A program made the position numbers and the translations under genes. A stretch of DNA of 64,000 nucleotides from Acinetobacter brisouisimilis (GTDB lineage: Bacteria > Pseudomonadota > Gammaproteobacteria > Pseudomonadales > Moraxellaceae), in the NCBI RefSeq assembly GCF_000368265.1, contig NZ_KB851219.1, forward strand, positions 511,920 to 575,919, written 5' to 3'. The notes below the pieces were generated by a model, which was not told the DNA's origin, searched no databases, and saw nothing but the letters and a program-made list of their open reading frames with translations. How positions within the stretch are numbered: position 1 is the stretch's first letter; each line of letters opens with the position of its first letter. Shown here piece by piece: positions 34,930-44,895 of the stretch.

Positions 34930-35634
34930 ATGACACGACATTCTTCTCATACCGAAAAACATTATACCGAACGCTCAGGTTGGTTACGTGCTGCGGTACT
35001 CGGTGCAAATGATGGCATTATTTCTGTGACCAGTTTGGTGATCGGAATTGCCGCAAGTGGTGCATCTGCACAAACATTACTGGTGAGCTGTATTGCAGGT
35101 TTGATTTCGGGTGCTGTATCCATGGCGGCAGGTGAATACATTTCAGTTAAGTCACAACAAGACATTGAGCAAGCTGACCTGAAAATGGAAGCGCATGAAT
35201 TGCATCACAATCCAGATCAGGAACTTAAAGAACTCACCAGAATCTATGTACAGCGTGGTTTGGAGGCGAGTTTGGCTGTTGAAGTGGCTAAACAACTGAC
35301 GGCACATGACGCTTTACAAGCCCATGCCCGTGATGAAATCGGGATTTTTGAACAAACACTAGCGCAACCTTTGCAAGCCGCCTTTTCTTCAGCTTTTTCA
35401 TTTTCTGTAGGTGCGGTGTGTCCACTGTTGGCAATCCTGATTTTTCCTGCGCACTGGATTCAAATTGGTGTGGGCAGTGTGGGGATTATTTCTTTGGGAA
35501 TTTTAGGTGCACTGGCCAGTTATGTCGGAGGAAATAGCGTTTGGAAAGGTGCGTTACGAGTTGTGGTTTGGGGGATTTTGGCGATGCTGTTTAGTTTCTG
35601 GGTTGGTTCGTTATTTGATGTTGAGGTGCATTAA
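34930..35634 (+). CDS. VIT1/CCC1-family metal transporter
   Basis: An inner-membrane protein of 234 residues related to the vacuolar iron transporter and CCC1 family. It has a first helix pair (GANDGIISVTSLVIGIAASG), then VSMAAGEYISVKSQQDIEQADLK, a cytoplasmic helical segment with Glu-rich heads, and three further helices at the end (about 150-230). The motifs with Asp, Met and Glu are those that bind iron or manganese in the eukaryotic relative. The likely role is efflux or sequestration of Fe2+ or Mn2+. No regulatory site such as a Fur box is visible upstream. It is divergent from dgt. Confidence 0.88.
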   Translation: MTRHSSHTEKHYTERSGWLRAAVLGANDGIISVTSLVIGIAASGASAQTLLVSCIAGLISGAVSMAAGEYISVKSQQDIEQADLKMEAHELHHNPDQELKELTRIYVQRGLEASLAVEVAKQLTAHDALQAHARDEIGIFEQTLAQPLQAAFSSAFSFSVGAVCPLLAILIFPAHWIQIGVGSVGIISLGILGALASYVGGNSVWKGALRVVVWGILAMLFSFWVGSLFDVEVH

Positions 35635-36033
35635 TATAAGCGTGGAGATCGTGCTTTGAATGTGTATTTATAAACTTGCGACTGATAATTGAGATTTTAA
35701 TTTTCCTTTGTACTCCAGTTATGGGGGAAATACAACGAGAGTATAAATCATAGAAAGAGGACTATTTTCTATTTGAATTTGAACAGAGACCACAGAAAAA
35801 GTCCTTTCTGTTGTCTATTTGTTATACAGTTGGTTCGATTTGAAAAAAAAATTGCATTTAAAATAAGCAATCTAAAAAAATATTTTGTAAAAATAAAGAC
35901 TTCTTTGAAATTCGATTACATAATTTTATTTCTTGATCTAGCCGATTTGGGCTTTTCACAGTAGAATATGCGCTCTCTCTAAGTCACATTGCGGTAACGT
36001 CATTAATGACAAGCCCGTGGAGCTAAAATCAAC
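35635..36033. other. gene-free region upstream of purL
   Basis: A 399-bp AT-rich stretch. Shortly before purL is a perfect 12-bp palindrome, GTCATTAATGAC (35999-36010), and a TAGAAT box (35962-35967) without a good -35. No supported gene is found; a 63-codon frame from 35773 has Lys/Phe-rich random composition. Confidence 0.55.
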
Positions 36034-39000
36034 ATGTTTATCGTGGCCGGTGCCTCAGCGCATTCCTCTTTTAAGAAAACTCAACTATTATCACGTTTGA
36101 CGTCAATTAGTTCTGTTCAGTCTTTTGATAGCCAATGGGTTTATCTGTTTGATCAAGCGCTCAACGAGCAGCAATATCAGTCAGCTTTACAACTTTTAAA
36201 TGATGGTCAGTCTTTTGAGTTGCGTCAGGCTGCAGCCGACGAAATTCAAATTTTAGTGACTCCACGTGTCGGGACAATTTCGCCGTGGTCATCTAAAGCT
36301 ACCGATATTTTCAAAAACTGTAATACACCTGTGCACCGCTTAGAACGTGGTCTTTTATTTACTCTAAAAGGCGTAAGTGATGTTTCAAAAGCTGTAAAGC
36401 TCGTATTGCATGACCGCATGACAGAGACTGTGTTTGATCAGATTGAAGATGCTCAAGCACTATTTTCAGAGACTGCACCAAAGCCACTCAATGCAATTGA
36501 TATTTTGGGTGAAGGTAAAGATGCATTGGTTAAAGCGAACCAAGAGTTTGGTTTTGCATTGTCAGAGCAAGAAATTGATTACCTGACTGCGGCTTTCACC
36601 AAATTGGGTCGTAACCCGAACGACATCGAATTGATGATGTTTGCTCAAGCCAACTCTGAGCACTGCCGTCATAAAATCTTTGGTTCTGAATGGACAATTG
36701 ATGGCGAGAAACAGCCATTGTCTTTGTTCCAGATGATTAAAAACACTTATAAAGAATCACCAAATGATGTGTTGTCAGCATATAAAGACAATGCTTCGGT
36801 GATTGTTGGTTATGACACTATGCGTTTTTATCCAAAACAAGACGCAGCAACAGGTCATTACATTTATAAATACAAGAGCCAAGCCGCACACATCCTCATG
36901 AAAGTGGAAACCCACAACCACCCGACTGCAATTTCTCCATTTGCAGGTGCGGCAACAGGTTCTGGTGGTGAAATCCGTGATGAAGGCGCGACAGGTCGTG
37001 GTGGTAAGCCAAAAGCAGGTTTAACAGGCTTTACTGTATCTAACCTGAACATTCCTGGTTTTGAACAGCCTTGGGAAGACAACTACGGCAAACCTTCACG
37101 TATGGCATCGCCATTACAAATCATGATTGAAGGTCCTTTGGGTGGCGCAGCGTTTAACAACGAATTTGGTCGTCCAAACCTGAACGGTTACTTCCGTACC
37201 TTCGAACAAAATGTTAATGGTGAAGTGAAAGGTTTCCATAAGCCAATCATGATCGCAGGTGGTTACGGTAATATTCGTCCTGACCATGTCGAGAAAGATG
37301 CGATTCAACCAGGCGATTTGCTGATTGTACTTGGTGGGCCTGCCATGTTGATCGGTCTTGGCGGTGGTGCTGCGTCTTCTGTTGATAGCGGTACGATGGG
37401 TGAAAGCCTTGACTTTGCTTCTGTACAACGTGAAAACCCAGAAATGGAACGCCGTTGCCAAGAAGTCATCGATACTTGCTGGCGCTTGGAAGACTTCAAC
37501 CCAATCGTTTCTGTTCATGACGTAGGTGCTGGTGGTTTATCCAATGCTATGCCTGAACTGGTGAATGATCACGAGTTGGGGGCAGTGTTGAACTTGCGTA
37601 AGATTCCATCGCTTGAGCCTGGCATGAGCCCAATGGAAATCTGGTCAAACGAAGCACAAGAACGTTATGTCTTGGCGATTCATCCAGAGTCTTTGGCACA
37701 GTTTGAATCTATTTGCGCGCGCGAACGCTGCCCGTTTGCGGTACTGGGTGAAGCGACTGAAGCACGTCATCTTACTGTTGAAGATCCATTATTTGAGAAC
37801 AAAGCAGTCGATATCCCAATGCAAGTGATGTTGGGTGGCACGCCACGTATGCAACGTTCTTACGAAACCATTGAACGTCAAGGTAACGAGTTTGATGCAT
37901 CGAAAGTTGATTTGAAAGATGCGATTTTCCGTGTCTTGAAAAACCCGACTGTTGCATCTAAATCATTCTTGATCACCATCGGTGACCGTTCAATTACAGG
38001 TATGGTTGCACGTGATCAAATGGTTGGTCGCTGGCAGGTTCCTGTTGCTGATGCAGCAGTGACTACCACAAGCCTTGAAGGTTATACAGGTGAAGCAATG
38101 GCGATGGGCGAACGTCCACCAGTTGCATTGCTTAACCCAGCAGCATCTGCACGTTTGGCAGTGGCTGAAGCAATCTCAAACATCATGTGTGCCAATATTG
38201 AACAGATCAGCGACATTAAGTTGTCTGCGAACTGGATGGCAGCAGCAGGTCAAAAAGGCGAAGATCAAGCCTTGTTTGAAGGTGTGAAAGCGATTGGTAT
38301 GGAAATGTGCCCTACGTTGGGTATTGCTATTCCAGTGGGTAAAGACTCACTTTCAATGCGTACCACTTGGACAGATGAAGGCATCGATAAAGCCGTGACT
38401 TCACCTATGACAGGTGTCATTACCGCATTTGCGCCAGTCTTGGATGTTCGTAAAACATTGACACCAGAATTGAAACAGCTTGATGATTCAGTGCTTGTAC
38501 GTATTGATTTGTCAAAAGGTCAGTTCCGTTTAGGTGGTTCGATCCTTGCTCAAGTTTATAAAGCAATCGGTTCAGTGACACCTGACGTAGACAGTTTTGA
38601 TGACTTCAAAGCATTCTTTGCATTAGTTCAAGACTGGAACAATCGTGGTCTGATCCAAGCTTACCATGACATCGGTGATGGTGGTTTGTTGGCAACAGTT
38701 GCTGAAATGATGTTTGCTTCACGCTTGGGTGTGGCTTTGGAAAACCAAAGCACTGAAAGCCTGTTTGCTGAAGAAATTGGTGCAGTTGTACAAATCAAAA
38801 CAGCAGACTGGGCAGCACTTGAAGCTGAAGTTGCAGCATCAAGCTTGAAAGATGCAATTACTGTTGTTGGTCAAGTGAATAACAGCGACCAGTTAAGCAT
38901 CAATGGCTTAACTTTAGACCGTGCAGAGTTACAACAGGCATGGGCAGAAGTTTCACATCAAATCCAGCGTTTACGTGACAACTTTGAAACTGCTGATCAA

Positions 39001-39870
39001 GAGTTTGCGTTGATTGCAGATAAAAACCACAAAGGTTTGATTGCACAGCCAACATATGACTTGAATGAGCCTGTAGAAGCGCCGTTCCTGAACATGCGCC
39101 GTCCAAGCATGGTGATTTTGCGTGAACAAGGCGTTAATGGTCAAACTGAAATGGCGGCTGCATTTGATAAAATTGGCTTTAACACAGTCGATGTTCACAT
39201 GAGTGATTTGCTTGCAGGTCGAGTTGACTTAAATGACTTCGAAGGCTTAGTGGCTTGCGGTGGCTTCTCTTACGGTGACGTACTGGGTGCTGGCGGTGGC
39301 TGGGCAAAATCAGTCTTGTTCAATGCGAAATTGCGTGACCAGTTCGAAAAATTCTTTCATCGTGACGATACCTTTACTTTGGGTGTGTGTAATGGCTGTC
39401 AGATGATTTCACAACTTGCACCATTAATTCCTGGTGCAGATGCTTGGCCTCGTTTCCACCGTAACACTTCTGAAGTGTTTGAAGCGCGTGCAGTGAATGT
39501 CCGTGTAGAAAAATCAGCTTCTGTATTGTTGCAAGGTATGGAAGGTTCGATTTTACCAATCGCGGTTGCGCATGGTGAAGGTCGTATTGTGGCAAGCGCT
39601 GAAAACTTGGCAAGCTTACAAGCAGGACATCAAGTAACTTTACGTTATGTTGATAGCCTTGGTCAACCAACTCAACACTATCCATTGAACCCGAACGGTT
39701 CACCAGATGCAATTACAGGTGTAACGTCTAAAGATGGTCGTGCAACGATTATGATGCCGCACCCTGAACGTAACTTCCGTGCGATTCAACATTCTTGGGC
39801 GCCAGAAGGCTGGGCAGAAGATGGTGCTTGGTTACGTATGTTCCGTAATGCACGTAAATTTATTGGTTAA
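36034..39870 (+). CDS. purL: phosphoribosylformylglycinamidine synthase, large single-chain form
   Basis: PurL turns FGAR into FGAM with glutamine and ATP in the fourth purine step. The 1278-residue chain is the long form found in gammaproteobacteria, uniting the PurS-like N-terminus, two tandem PurM-like ATP-grasp-like domains (HIGHLY conserved block [33 protein letters not shown] and later [17 protein letters not shown]), and a C-terminal class I glutaminase with the nucleophile in LGVCNGCQM and the histidine in MPHPERNFR. No frameshift is seen. It has its own terminator and no operon partner. A GTGGAG site precedes the ATG. Confidence 0.97.
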   Translation: MFIVAGASAHSSFKKTQLLSRLTSISSVQSFDSQWVYLFDQALNEQQYQSALQLLNDGQSFELRQAAADEIQILVTPRVGTISPWSSKATDIFKNCNTPVHRLERGLLFTLKGVSDVSKAVKLVLHDRMTETVFDQIEDAQALFSETAPKPLNAIDILGEGKDALVKANQEFGFALSEQEIDYLTAAFTKLGRNPNDIELMMFAQANSEHCRHKIFGSEWTIDGEKQPLSLFQMIKNTYKESPNDVLSAYKDNASVIVGYDTMRFYPKQDAATGHYIYKYKSQAAHILMKVETHNHPTAISPFAGAATGSGGEIRDEGATGRGGKPKAGLTGFTVSNLNIPGFEQPWEDNYGKPSRMASPLQIMIEGPLGGAAFNNEFGRPNLNGYFRTFEQNVNGEVKGFHKPIMIAGGYGNIRPDHVEKDAIQPGDLLIVLGGPAMLIGLGGGAASSVDSGTMGESLDFASVQRENPEMERRCQEVIDTCWRLEDFNPIVSVHDVGAGGLSNAMPELVNDHELGAVLNLRKIPSLEPGMSPMEIWSNEAQERYVLAIHPESLAQFESICARERCPFAVLGEATEARHLTVEDPLFENKAVDIPMQVMLGGTPRMQRSYETIERQGNEFDASKVDLKDAIFRVLKNPTVASKSFLITIGDRSITGMVARDQMVGRWQVPVADAAVTTTSLEGYTGEAMAMGERPPVALLNPAASARLAVAEAISNIMCANIEQISDIKLSANWMAAAGQKGEDQALFEGVKAIGMEMCPTLGIAIPVGKDSLSMRTTWTDEGIDKAVTSPMTGVITAFAPVLDVRKTLTPELKQLDDSVLVRIDLSKGQFRLGGSILAQVYKAIGSVTPDVDSFDDFKAFFALVQDWNNRGLIQAYHDIGDGGLLATVAEMMFASRLGVALENQSTESLFAEEIGAVVQIKTADWAALEAEVAASSLKDAITVVGQVNNSDQLSINGLTLDRAELQQAWAEVSHQIQRLRDNFETADQEFALIADKNHKGLIAQPTYDLNEPVEAPFLNMRRPSMVILREQGVNGQTEMAAAFDKIGFNTVDVHMSDLLAGRVDLNDFEGLVACGGFSYGDVLGAGGGWAKSVLFNAKLRDQFEKFFHRDDTFTLGVCNGCQMISQLAPLIPGADAWPRFHRNTSEVFEARAVNVRVEKSASVLLQGMEGSILPIAVAHGEGRIVASAENLASLQAGHQVTLRYVDSLGQPTQHYPLNPNGSPDAITGVTSKDGRATIMMPHPERNFRAIQHSWAPEGWAEDGAWLRMFRNARKFIG

Positions 39871-39889
39871 TCATTGATTTAATCAAGCT

Positions 39890-39916
39890 AAAAAGCCACC
39901 GTAAGGTGGCTTTTTA
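39890..39916 (+). terminator. terminator after purL
   Basis: AAAAAGCCACC pairs perfectly with GGTGGCTTTTT around GTAA, 20 nt after the purL stop. Confidence 0.92.
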
Positions 39917-39959
39917 TTTGTTTGTAAATTAGTTTATGCTGAGACTGTTAATTAACTAA

Positions 39960-40667
39960 ATGCGTAAATTGGAAAATAAAAACATGTCTTCAAAGAAATC
40001 AGATTTTTCAATTTTTCTCGGTATTTCTCTGAGTTTATTTTGTATAGGTGGGGCAGTATGGTTACTGTTTATTGGAAAGCTTGCAGGAGCTGAGTTTGTT
40101 GCATTAGTTTTGGGTGGCATAGTATTAAGTTTAATCATTTATTTTTCTTCGGAAATTCAAGAGTTTTCGATTGCAGGGAATGCAGTCAAACTTAGAGAAT
40201 TAAAAGATGAAGCGAATCAAACCATTGAAAGCTTAAAACAAGCACGAACCGAGTTATTTAGATTAATGCTGCCACAAACTTTGAATTTTGGTGGTACTTG
40301 GAGAGGTTCTTCTAAAGTTGATGAACGTGTAGATGGCTTTTGTCAACTTCATAAAGCAATTCAATCATTTGAGTGCACCATTCAATTAAAGTCAGATATA
40401 GAAAAAGTATTAAGAACTCTGATAATAAGCCAATACGGTAATCTAAGCTTTATTCATCAAATGCCAAGGAAAGAGTTAAATGACCCTTTAGATGATTTAT
40501 GGAAACTACAGGCTTTATCATTACATTTAACAGATGCCATGATTGAAGCGAAGAGAAAATCTACGATTGAATTTATTAAAGTTAAAGAAGATATCTATAA
40601 TGCGATTGATGTGTATGCAAAACTGTATGTGATCTATAAAGAAATTATGTCATTACCAAATTCATAG
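39960..40667 (+). CDS. unknown membrane protein with coiled-coil region
   Basis: A 235-residue protein without a recognised family. It has two closely spaced N-terminal membrane helices (about 16-36 and 43-63), then a charged helical stretch (about 75-105, AVKLRELKDEANQTIESLKQARTEL) likely to form a coiled coil, and a cytoplasmic C-terminal helical domain. Either the Met at 39960 or the Met at 39984 may be the start. It is monocistronic and sits 43 nt after the purL terminator. Codon use looks less G/C-biased at third positions than purL, which may simply reflect low expression. Confidence 0.65.
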   Translation: MRKLENKNMSSKKSDFSIFLGISLSLFCIGGAVWLLFIGKLAGAEFVALVLGGIVLSLIIYFSSEIQEFSIAGNAVKLRELKDEANQTIESLKQARTELFRLMLPQTLNFGGTWRGSSKVDERVDGFCQLHKAIQSFECTIQLKSDIEKVLRTLIISQYGNLSFIHQMPRKELNDPLDDLWKLQALSLHLTDAMIEAKRKSTIEFIKVKEDIYNAIDVYAKLYVIYKEIMSLPNS

Positions 40668-40687
40668 CAAACCTAAAGGTTAGCCTT

Positions 40688-41011
40688 ATGCTCAAACTCA
40701 TTTACTACGTCCCTGAAAGTCATCTCGAATCAACAAAACAAGCCATTTTTGCTGCGGGTGCAGGTGGCATTGGCAACTATGAACAGTGCGCATGGCAGGT
40801 TAAAGGTATCGGGCAGTTTAAACCTGTCAAAGGGGCAGATCCATTTTTAGGACAGCTTGATCAGCTCGAACAACTTGAAGAGTGGCGTGTAGAAACCATT
40901 GTTCCTGAAGCTCAAGCCAAGCAGGTTGCCCAAGCTCTACAAGCCAGTCATCCTTATGAAGAACCTGCTTTTGAGTTTATTCAAATTTTGGATATTGAGT
41001 CACTTTTATGA
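40688..41011 (+). CDS. YqfO/NIF3-associated (CutA-like fold) protein
   Basis: A 107-residue cytoplasmic protein, matching the insert domain of NIF3/YqfO proteins in a stand-alone form. It begins MLKLIYYVPESHLESTKQAIF, has AAGAGGIGNYEQCAWQVKG, and ends HPYEEPAFEFIQIL. The pattern GxGxIGNYxxC and HPYEEPA are characteristic. It probably forms a small trimeric domain of unknown role. It lies 20 nt after the membrane-protein gene on the same strand and is followed by the three-hairpin element. Confidence 0.82.
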   Translation: MLKLIYYVPESHLESTKQAIFAAGAGGIGNYEQCAWQVKGIGQFKPVKGADPFLGQLDQLEQLEEWRVETIVPEAQAKQVAQALQASHPYEEPAFEFIQILDIESLL

Positions 41012-41057
41012 CTACAAATGAACTTTAGAAATGATTTTGTATTGTTTTGATAGTGGT

Positions 41058-41148
41058 TTACTTTTCATTGGCGAAAAGTAACAAAAGCCCTCTGTTTGAT
41101 TGATGGTACATCCATGTACCACAATCAAACGGCGACATCCATGTCGCC
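41058..41148. repeat. compact three-hairpin intergenic element
   Basis: Three stem-loops follow one another closely. TTACTTTTC pairs with GAAAAGTAA (41058-41081). Then a 9-bp plus 7-bp stem with a single bulged A forms at 41094-41130, with inner stem TGGTACA/TGTACCA. Directly adjacent, GGCGACA pairs with TGTCGCC (41131-41148). The second and third hairpins share the same TCCA loop. It resembles the widely scattered intergenic hairpin (REP-like) sequences seen in bacteria, including Acinetobacter. Confidence 0.7.
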
Positions 41149-41192
41149 TTGCGTGTATCGAATAATTGGAAAACCGATAGACAAGAGCGATA

Positions 41193-41951
41193 TTAAACCT
41201 TCTGAACAAATAACTCGCGTTCAAAACGGTATTGTGGAAAGAACACACCATCTTCGGCACGTTGCCCAGCACCGATGACCATCACAGGATATTCTTCATC
41301 ACCAAGCTGTAAAATTTTACGCACGCGAGGTTCATCGAAACCTTCCATCATACAACTGTCAAAACCATAAGCACGGAGTGCTAAAACTAAATTTTCACAG
41401 GCAAGGGCAGTGCTTTTAACAGCCCAGAGTTTACGGTCTGCGGGACTAAATGCAGTGACAGGCAGAGGGGTAAATTGTCGAACAACGCTAAAAGCCAGTT
41501 TTTTGGCATTGCCAATACTGTTGAACAGCCCTGTTTTGTAGTTGTAAGCAATAAAGCGATAATATTGCTGCACTGCTTTTGGTGCTTTAGGCATTGGAAA
41601 CTGACTGAGATTTTTCTTCGCCATTTCATCAATACGATCTGTACGTGCCACGCATACAATCAGTTCAGCCGCAGTTCGAGCAGCCAGTTGCCCCATACAG
41701 GCTTTCACCAGTTGTGTTTTTTTCTCAGCCGATTGCACCACATAAAACATCCACGGCTGTAAATTTGAGGAATTTGGTGCAAGTAATGCAAGGTCTAAAC
41801 ATTCATCTAAAATTTCAGCAGGAATCGGCGTATCGGTAAATTTTCGCACTGAACGGCGGCTTTCGATGACTTTTTTAAACTGATTGACATCAATATCATC
41901 AGGTACAGCCTCATGGTAACGAACTTTGGCTGTGGTTTTCGTAGTGTCCAT
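41193..41951 (-). CDS. nitroreductase-family flavoprotein
   Basis: A 252-residue FMN-dependent oxidoreductase of the nitroreductase superfamily. The N-terminal SRRSVRKFTDTPIPAEIL binds FMN phosphate, and LAPNSSNLQPWMFYVVQSAE is the next conserved block, followed by KSTALACENLVLALRAYGFDSCMMEGFDEP. Substrate unknown; members reduce nitro compounds, quinones or flavins. It is convergent with the YqfO-like gene and lies on the same strand as the enoyl-CoA hydratase, but far enough to be independent. Confidence 0.87.
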   Translation of the reverse strand: MDTTKTTAKVRYHEAVPDDIDVNQFKKVIESRRSVRKFTDTPIPAEILDECLDLALLAPNSSNLQPWMFYVVQSAEKKTQLVKACMGQLAARTAAELIVCVARTDRIDEMAKKNLSQFPMPKAPKAVQQYYRFIAYNYKTGLFNSIGNAKKLAFSVVRQFTPLPVTAFSPADRKLWAVKSTALACENLVLALRAYGFDSCMMEGFDEPRVRKILQLGDEEYPVMVIGAGQRAEDGVFFPQYRFERELFVQKV

Positions 41952-42072
41952 ATTTTAAATATCACAACAAAAAAATCAGGAAAATATTATCTGCCATTCT
42001 AAGCGCAGTTGCATGTGGGATTGTGTATTTCGTAAATAGGCAGCTCAGAAAAGAACTGCCTAAAGAGGCTAT

Positions 42073-42924
42073 TTAGTTGAATTTTGAGAAATCAGCTTCG
42101 CGCTTTTCCAAGAAAGCATTGACCGCTTCATGCAGTTCAGGTGATTTGACCCGTTGCATAAAAATTTCAGCTTCTTCATCAATCCATTCCAAAATTTCAG
42201 GCAGGTTCTGTTTCATAAGTGCTTTGGTTTGCTTAAGCGATGCAATTGGAAGTTTTGCCATATTTTTCGCTGTTTCACTGGCAAAATCATAAACATCATG
42301 ATGTTCCATCAAGGCCATTAGATGAAATGGTGCACGCAGATGTTCATTTGAAAAAACCTGATTGATTAAGCCAAATTTTTCAGCAGTATGTGCATTGAAT
42401 TTTTGTGCGGTCAGCAATAGTTCTGCGGCATGATGATAGCCAATTTGTTGTTGCAGAAGTTTGCTTGCGCCACCTTCTGGTGATAATCCAAGACTGACAA
42501 ATGGTAGCTGAAACACAGCAGATTCATCAGCATAGACCAAGTCTGCATGTAAGAGTAGTGTGACACCAATACCAATCGCCACACCTTTGACTGCAACAAT
42601 CAGTGGTTTAGAGAGTTTGGCTGCAGATTTGAGCAAGATAAAAGGTGGTTGTTCTGCCGCACTGGTGCTGGTCGGGTTTTGCAGGGAATCTAAAAAATCC
42701 TGCATGTCATTGCCTGCGGTAAAGTCATCACCTGCACCACGTAATACAACCACACGAACTTCATCACTGACATTGGCTTGGTCTAAAGCCTGAGAAATCC
42801 ATAAGTATAGCCCACTATAAATCGCATTTTTGGCAATCGCACGGTCAATGGCGAGAGTGAGTACGCCATGTTCAAGGCTTGCCTGTAAATGCTGATGGGG
42901 CTGTGTTAAACAAGTGAGTGTCAT
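42073..42924 (-). CDS. enoyl-CoA hydratase/isomerase family protein
   Basis: A crotonase-fold enzyme of 283 residues. Oxyanion-hole segments are visible at GAGDDFTAGNDMQDFLD and KGVAIGIGVTLLLHADLVYADESAVFQLPFV; a Glu in LGLSPEGGASKLL is in the usual catalytic place. The C-terminal helices (LKQTKALMKQN) complete the fold. Fatty-acid, aromatic-acid or other CoA substrates are all possible. It stands alone, with no acyl-CoA dehydrogenase or thiolase beside it. Confidence 0.85.
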   Translation of the reverse strand: MTLTCLTQPHQHLQASLEHGVLTLAIDRAIAKNAIYSGLYLWISQALDQANVSDEVRVVVLRGAGDDFTAGNDMQDFLDSLQNPTSTSAAEQPPFILLKSAAKLSKPLIVAVKGVAIGIGVTLLLHADLVYADESAVFQLPFVSLGLSPEGGASKLLQQQIGYHHAAELLLTAQKFNAHTAEKFGLINQVFSNEHLRAPFHLMALMEHHDVYDFASETAKNMAKLPIASLKQTKALMKQNLPEILEWIDEEAEIFMQRVKSPELHEAVNAFLEKREADFSKFN

Positions 42925-43038
42925 TATTCATATCCTTTATTTAGAGTATTTGGTGATTTTTACAAGGTAAATTGTTATGCTTCCGCTGATTCTTTATCAT
43001 TGCACTTCACCATCCTTTGGTTTAATTATTGATATCCT

Positions 43039-43605
43039 ATGATGTATCGTTTTGATTATCTTGTTTTCATTGGGCGTTTTCAACCATTTCATCTGGCGCA
43101 TATGCAGACTATTCAGATTGCATTGCAACAAAGCCAGAAGGTGATTATTGCTTTAGGTTCGGCTCAGGCCGAGCGCAGTATCAAAAACCCGTTTCTTGCT
43201 CAAGAACGTGAACAGATGATCTTGTCGAATTTTTCTAAGGAAGATCAACAACGTATTGTTTTTGTGCATGTTGTTGATGTCTATGATGATCAGAAATGGG
43301 TGAAATTGGTTAAAGATCTGGTGGCAGCCAATACACCTGTTCAGGCTAAAATTGGACTGATTGGTCATTTTAAAGATGACTCATCGTACTATTTGCAACT
43401 GTTTCCAGACTGGACTTTGGTCGAGCTGGAAAGTTTAAAAAATTCGATTTCGGCAACACCAATGCGTGAAGCTTATTATCGTGGTGAAATTCAAACCCAG
43501 TATTTTCCGCAAGGTACGATTGAGTTTTTACAGCAATTTCAAACAACGTCTGTTTATAGTGAGCTAAGACAGCGTTTTGAACTACAAGACAGTAGTAGTT
43601 TTTAA
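43039..43605 (+). CDS. nadM: nicotinamide-nucleotide adenylyltransferase, NadM-like
   Basis: An enzyme of NAD synthesis or salvage that joins NMN (or NaMN) to AMP from ATP. The 188-residue protein has the nucleotidyltransferase motif GRFQPFHLAHMQ (first HxGH-like block) and the second signature ISATPMREAYYRGE. The length and motifs are of the NadM type, not NadD. No other NAD genes sit beside it. A terminator shared with the convergent peroxiredoxin gene follows directly after its stop. Confidence 0.88.
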   Translation: MMYRFDYLVFIGRFQPFHLAHMQTIQIALQQSQKVIIALGSAQAERSIKNPFLAQEREQMILSNFSKEDQQRIVFVHVVDVYDDQKWVKLVKDLVAANTPVQAKIGLIGHFKDDSSYYLQLFPDWTLVELESLKNSISATPMREAYYRGEIQTQYFPQGTIEFLQQFQTTSVYSELRQRFELQDSSSF

Positions 43606-43607
43606 AA

Positions 43608-43639
43608 AATAGCTAGCATTATTGCTAGCTATTATTTTT
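43608..43639. terminator. bidirectional terminator between nadM and the peroxiredoxin gene
   Basis: AATAGCTAGC pairs perfectly with GCTAGCTATT over a 6-nt loop, with A-rich and T-rich flanks. It lies in the 34-bp gap between the two stops. Confidence 0.9.
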
Positions 43640-44103
43640 TAGGCAGCTTTGAGTGCTTTAAGATCGGCAAGTACTTGCTCGGCATGACCCGCAGCTTTCA
43701 CCTTACGGTATTCTTTCACTAACTCGCCGTTATGAAAAATAAAGGTGGAGCGTTCAATGCCCATGACCTTTTTGCCATACATATTTTTTTCTTTAATGAC
43801 ATCAAAGTGTTGGCATAAAACTTCTTCTTTATCACTGATCAGATTGATTTTGAGTGCTTGCTTTTCAGTAAAGTTCTGGTGAGATTTTACCGAGTCACGT
43901 GAAACTCCAAAAATTGTTGCACCTTGTTCAGTAAACTGATCTTGAATACAAGAAAAATCAATGGCTTGAGTGGTACATCCTGGAGTTGAATCCTTTGGAT
44001 AAAAATAAACAATGAGCCATTCTGATGCAACTTCAGCTAAGTTGATTTCACCTGTTGTGGTAGGAAAGGCTTGATTTGGAAGTTGAATGCTGTCTGTCAT
44101 CAT
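43639..44103 (-). CDS. Bcp/PrxQ-type peroxiredoxin
   Basis: A thiol peroxidase of 154 residues that reduces hydrogen peroxide and organic peroxides. The peroxidatic Cys is in STPGCTTQAIDFSC, in the AhpC/TSA fold with YFYPKDSTPGC. In E. coli Bcp the second cysteine is five positions later; here that place is Ile, and the next cysteine is nine positions later. So it is either a 1-Cys enzyme or uses a differently placed partner. It is followed at 6 nt upstream (44110) by an ATP-PPase gene on the same strand and may be cotranscribed. Confidence 0.88.
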   Translation of the reverse strand: MMTDSIQLPNQAFPTTTGEINLAEVASEWLIVYFYPKDSTPGCTTQAIDFSCIQDQFTEQGATIFGVSRDSVKSHQNFTEKQALKINLISDKEEVLCQHFDVIKEKNMYGKKVMGIERSTFIFHNGELVKEYRKVKAAGHAEQVLADLKALKAA

Positions 44104-44109
44104 CTGTCC

Positions 44110-44802
44110 TTAAATTTCATGATGTTCTAATGTAAGGGGCAAAAACGCATAATTGTTGTGATACAGAATATCACCTTTGCGAATTGAAAGTGCTTTTTTA
44201 AAGATTGGACCATCAATCACCGTGGTATGAAATTCACCTGCTTCACCACAGGGATCAATGCCACGCGCACAAAGTTCTTCTACATACTGGGTGGTCAAAA
44301 CCCGCCCAAGATCTTCAACTTTCATGCCTAAATATAGGTTTACCGTAACAATAACGCTTTGAAAACCTAAGTCTATAAATTCATGGATAATTTCAAGGCG
44401 GTTTTTTTGCCATAGAGGCATGCACAATTTTAACTGGCTTTTATCACAGACTGATTGGTTCCATTCTGCATGACCGAGTAAGTCGATATCCCCAGTGACC
44501 AAAACTTCTGCCCCCAATTTTTTTTGCTGGGTGAGTAGTTCAATAAACTGCGCTTCATAGCTTTGCCATGTTGCAGAAGCAGTAAAAATAGGCAACCCAA
44601 TAGCATCGGCTTGCGCATGGATAATGTCGAGTGACATACCATGTGAACGTGATTTGAGCCCTTGCTCTTCTAGCATCACAATTAAACCTATCGCTTCACC
44701 CATTTGCATGGCTTTAAAGAGAGCAAGACTGCTGTCTTTACCTCCACTATAAGAAGCGACAAATTTTTTGTTCTGGGCGTTGGCATTCCATAGCATTTGC
44801 AT
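44110..44802 (-). CDS. ATP-PPase (diphthine-ammonia ligase family)
   Basis: A 230-residue protein with the PP-loop SYSGGKDSSLALFKAM that binds ATP for adenylation. The C-terminal half contains CARGIDPCGEAGEFHTTVIDGP, which is diagnostic of the Dph6/ATP_bind_4 family. In eukaryotes this amidates diphthine; bacteria have no diphthamide, so the bacterial substrate is unknown. It ends 6 nt before the peroxiredoxin start and probably forms a two-gene operon with it. A terminator ends the gene upstream. Confidence 0.85.
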   Translation of the reverse strand: MQMLWNANAQNKKFVASYSGGKDSSLALFKAMQMGEAIGLIVMLEEQGLKSRSHGMSLDIIHAQADAIGLPIFTASATWQSYEAQFIELLTQQKKLGAEVLVTGDIDLLGHAEWNQSVCDKSQLKLCMPLWQKNRLEIIHEFIDLGFQSVIVTVNLYLGMKVEDLGRVLTTQYVEELCARGIDPCGEAGEFHTTVIDGPIFKKALSIRKGDILYHNNYAFLPLTLEHHEI

Positions 44803-44840
44803 GATTTATGTTCTATCTTCGTTGAAAATAGGTGACCCAT

Positions 44841-44870
44841 AAAAAAACTAGCCACATGATGTGGCTAGTT
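44841..44870 (-). terminator. terminator after the exported 134-aa gene
   Basis: AACTAGCCAC pairs with GTGGCTAGTT with a short loop. On the minus strand it is followed by seven T. Confidence 0.88.
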
Positions 44871-44895
44871 AATTGAATCACTTAACTGTGATGTC

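Noticed and set aside
35773..35964. 63-codon frame upstream of purL
   Set aside because: Lys/Phe/Ile-rich composition, no ribosome site and no visible domain; looks like random AT-rich sequence.
41096..41278. 60-codon plus-strand frame over the hairpin element
   Set aside because: It runs through palindromic repeat sequence and into the antisense of the nitroreductase gene.
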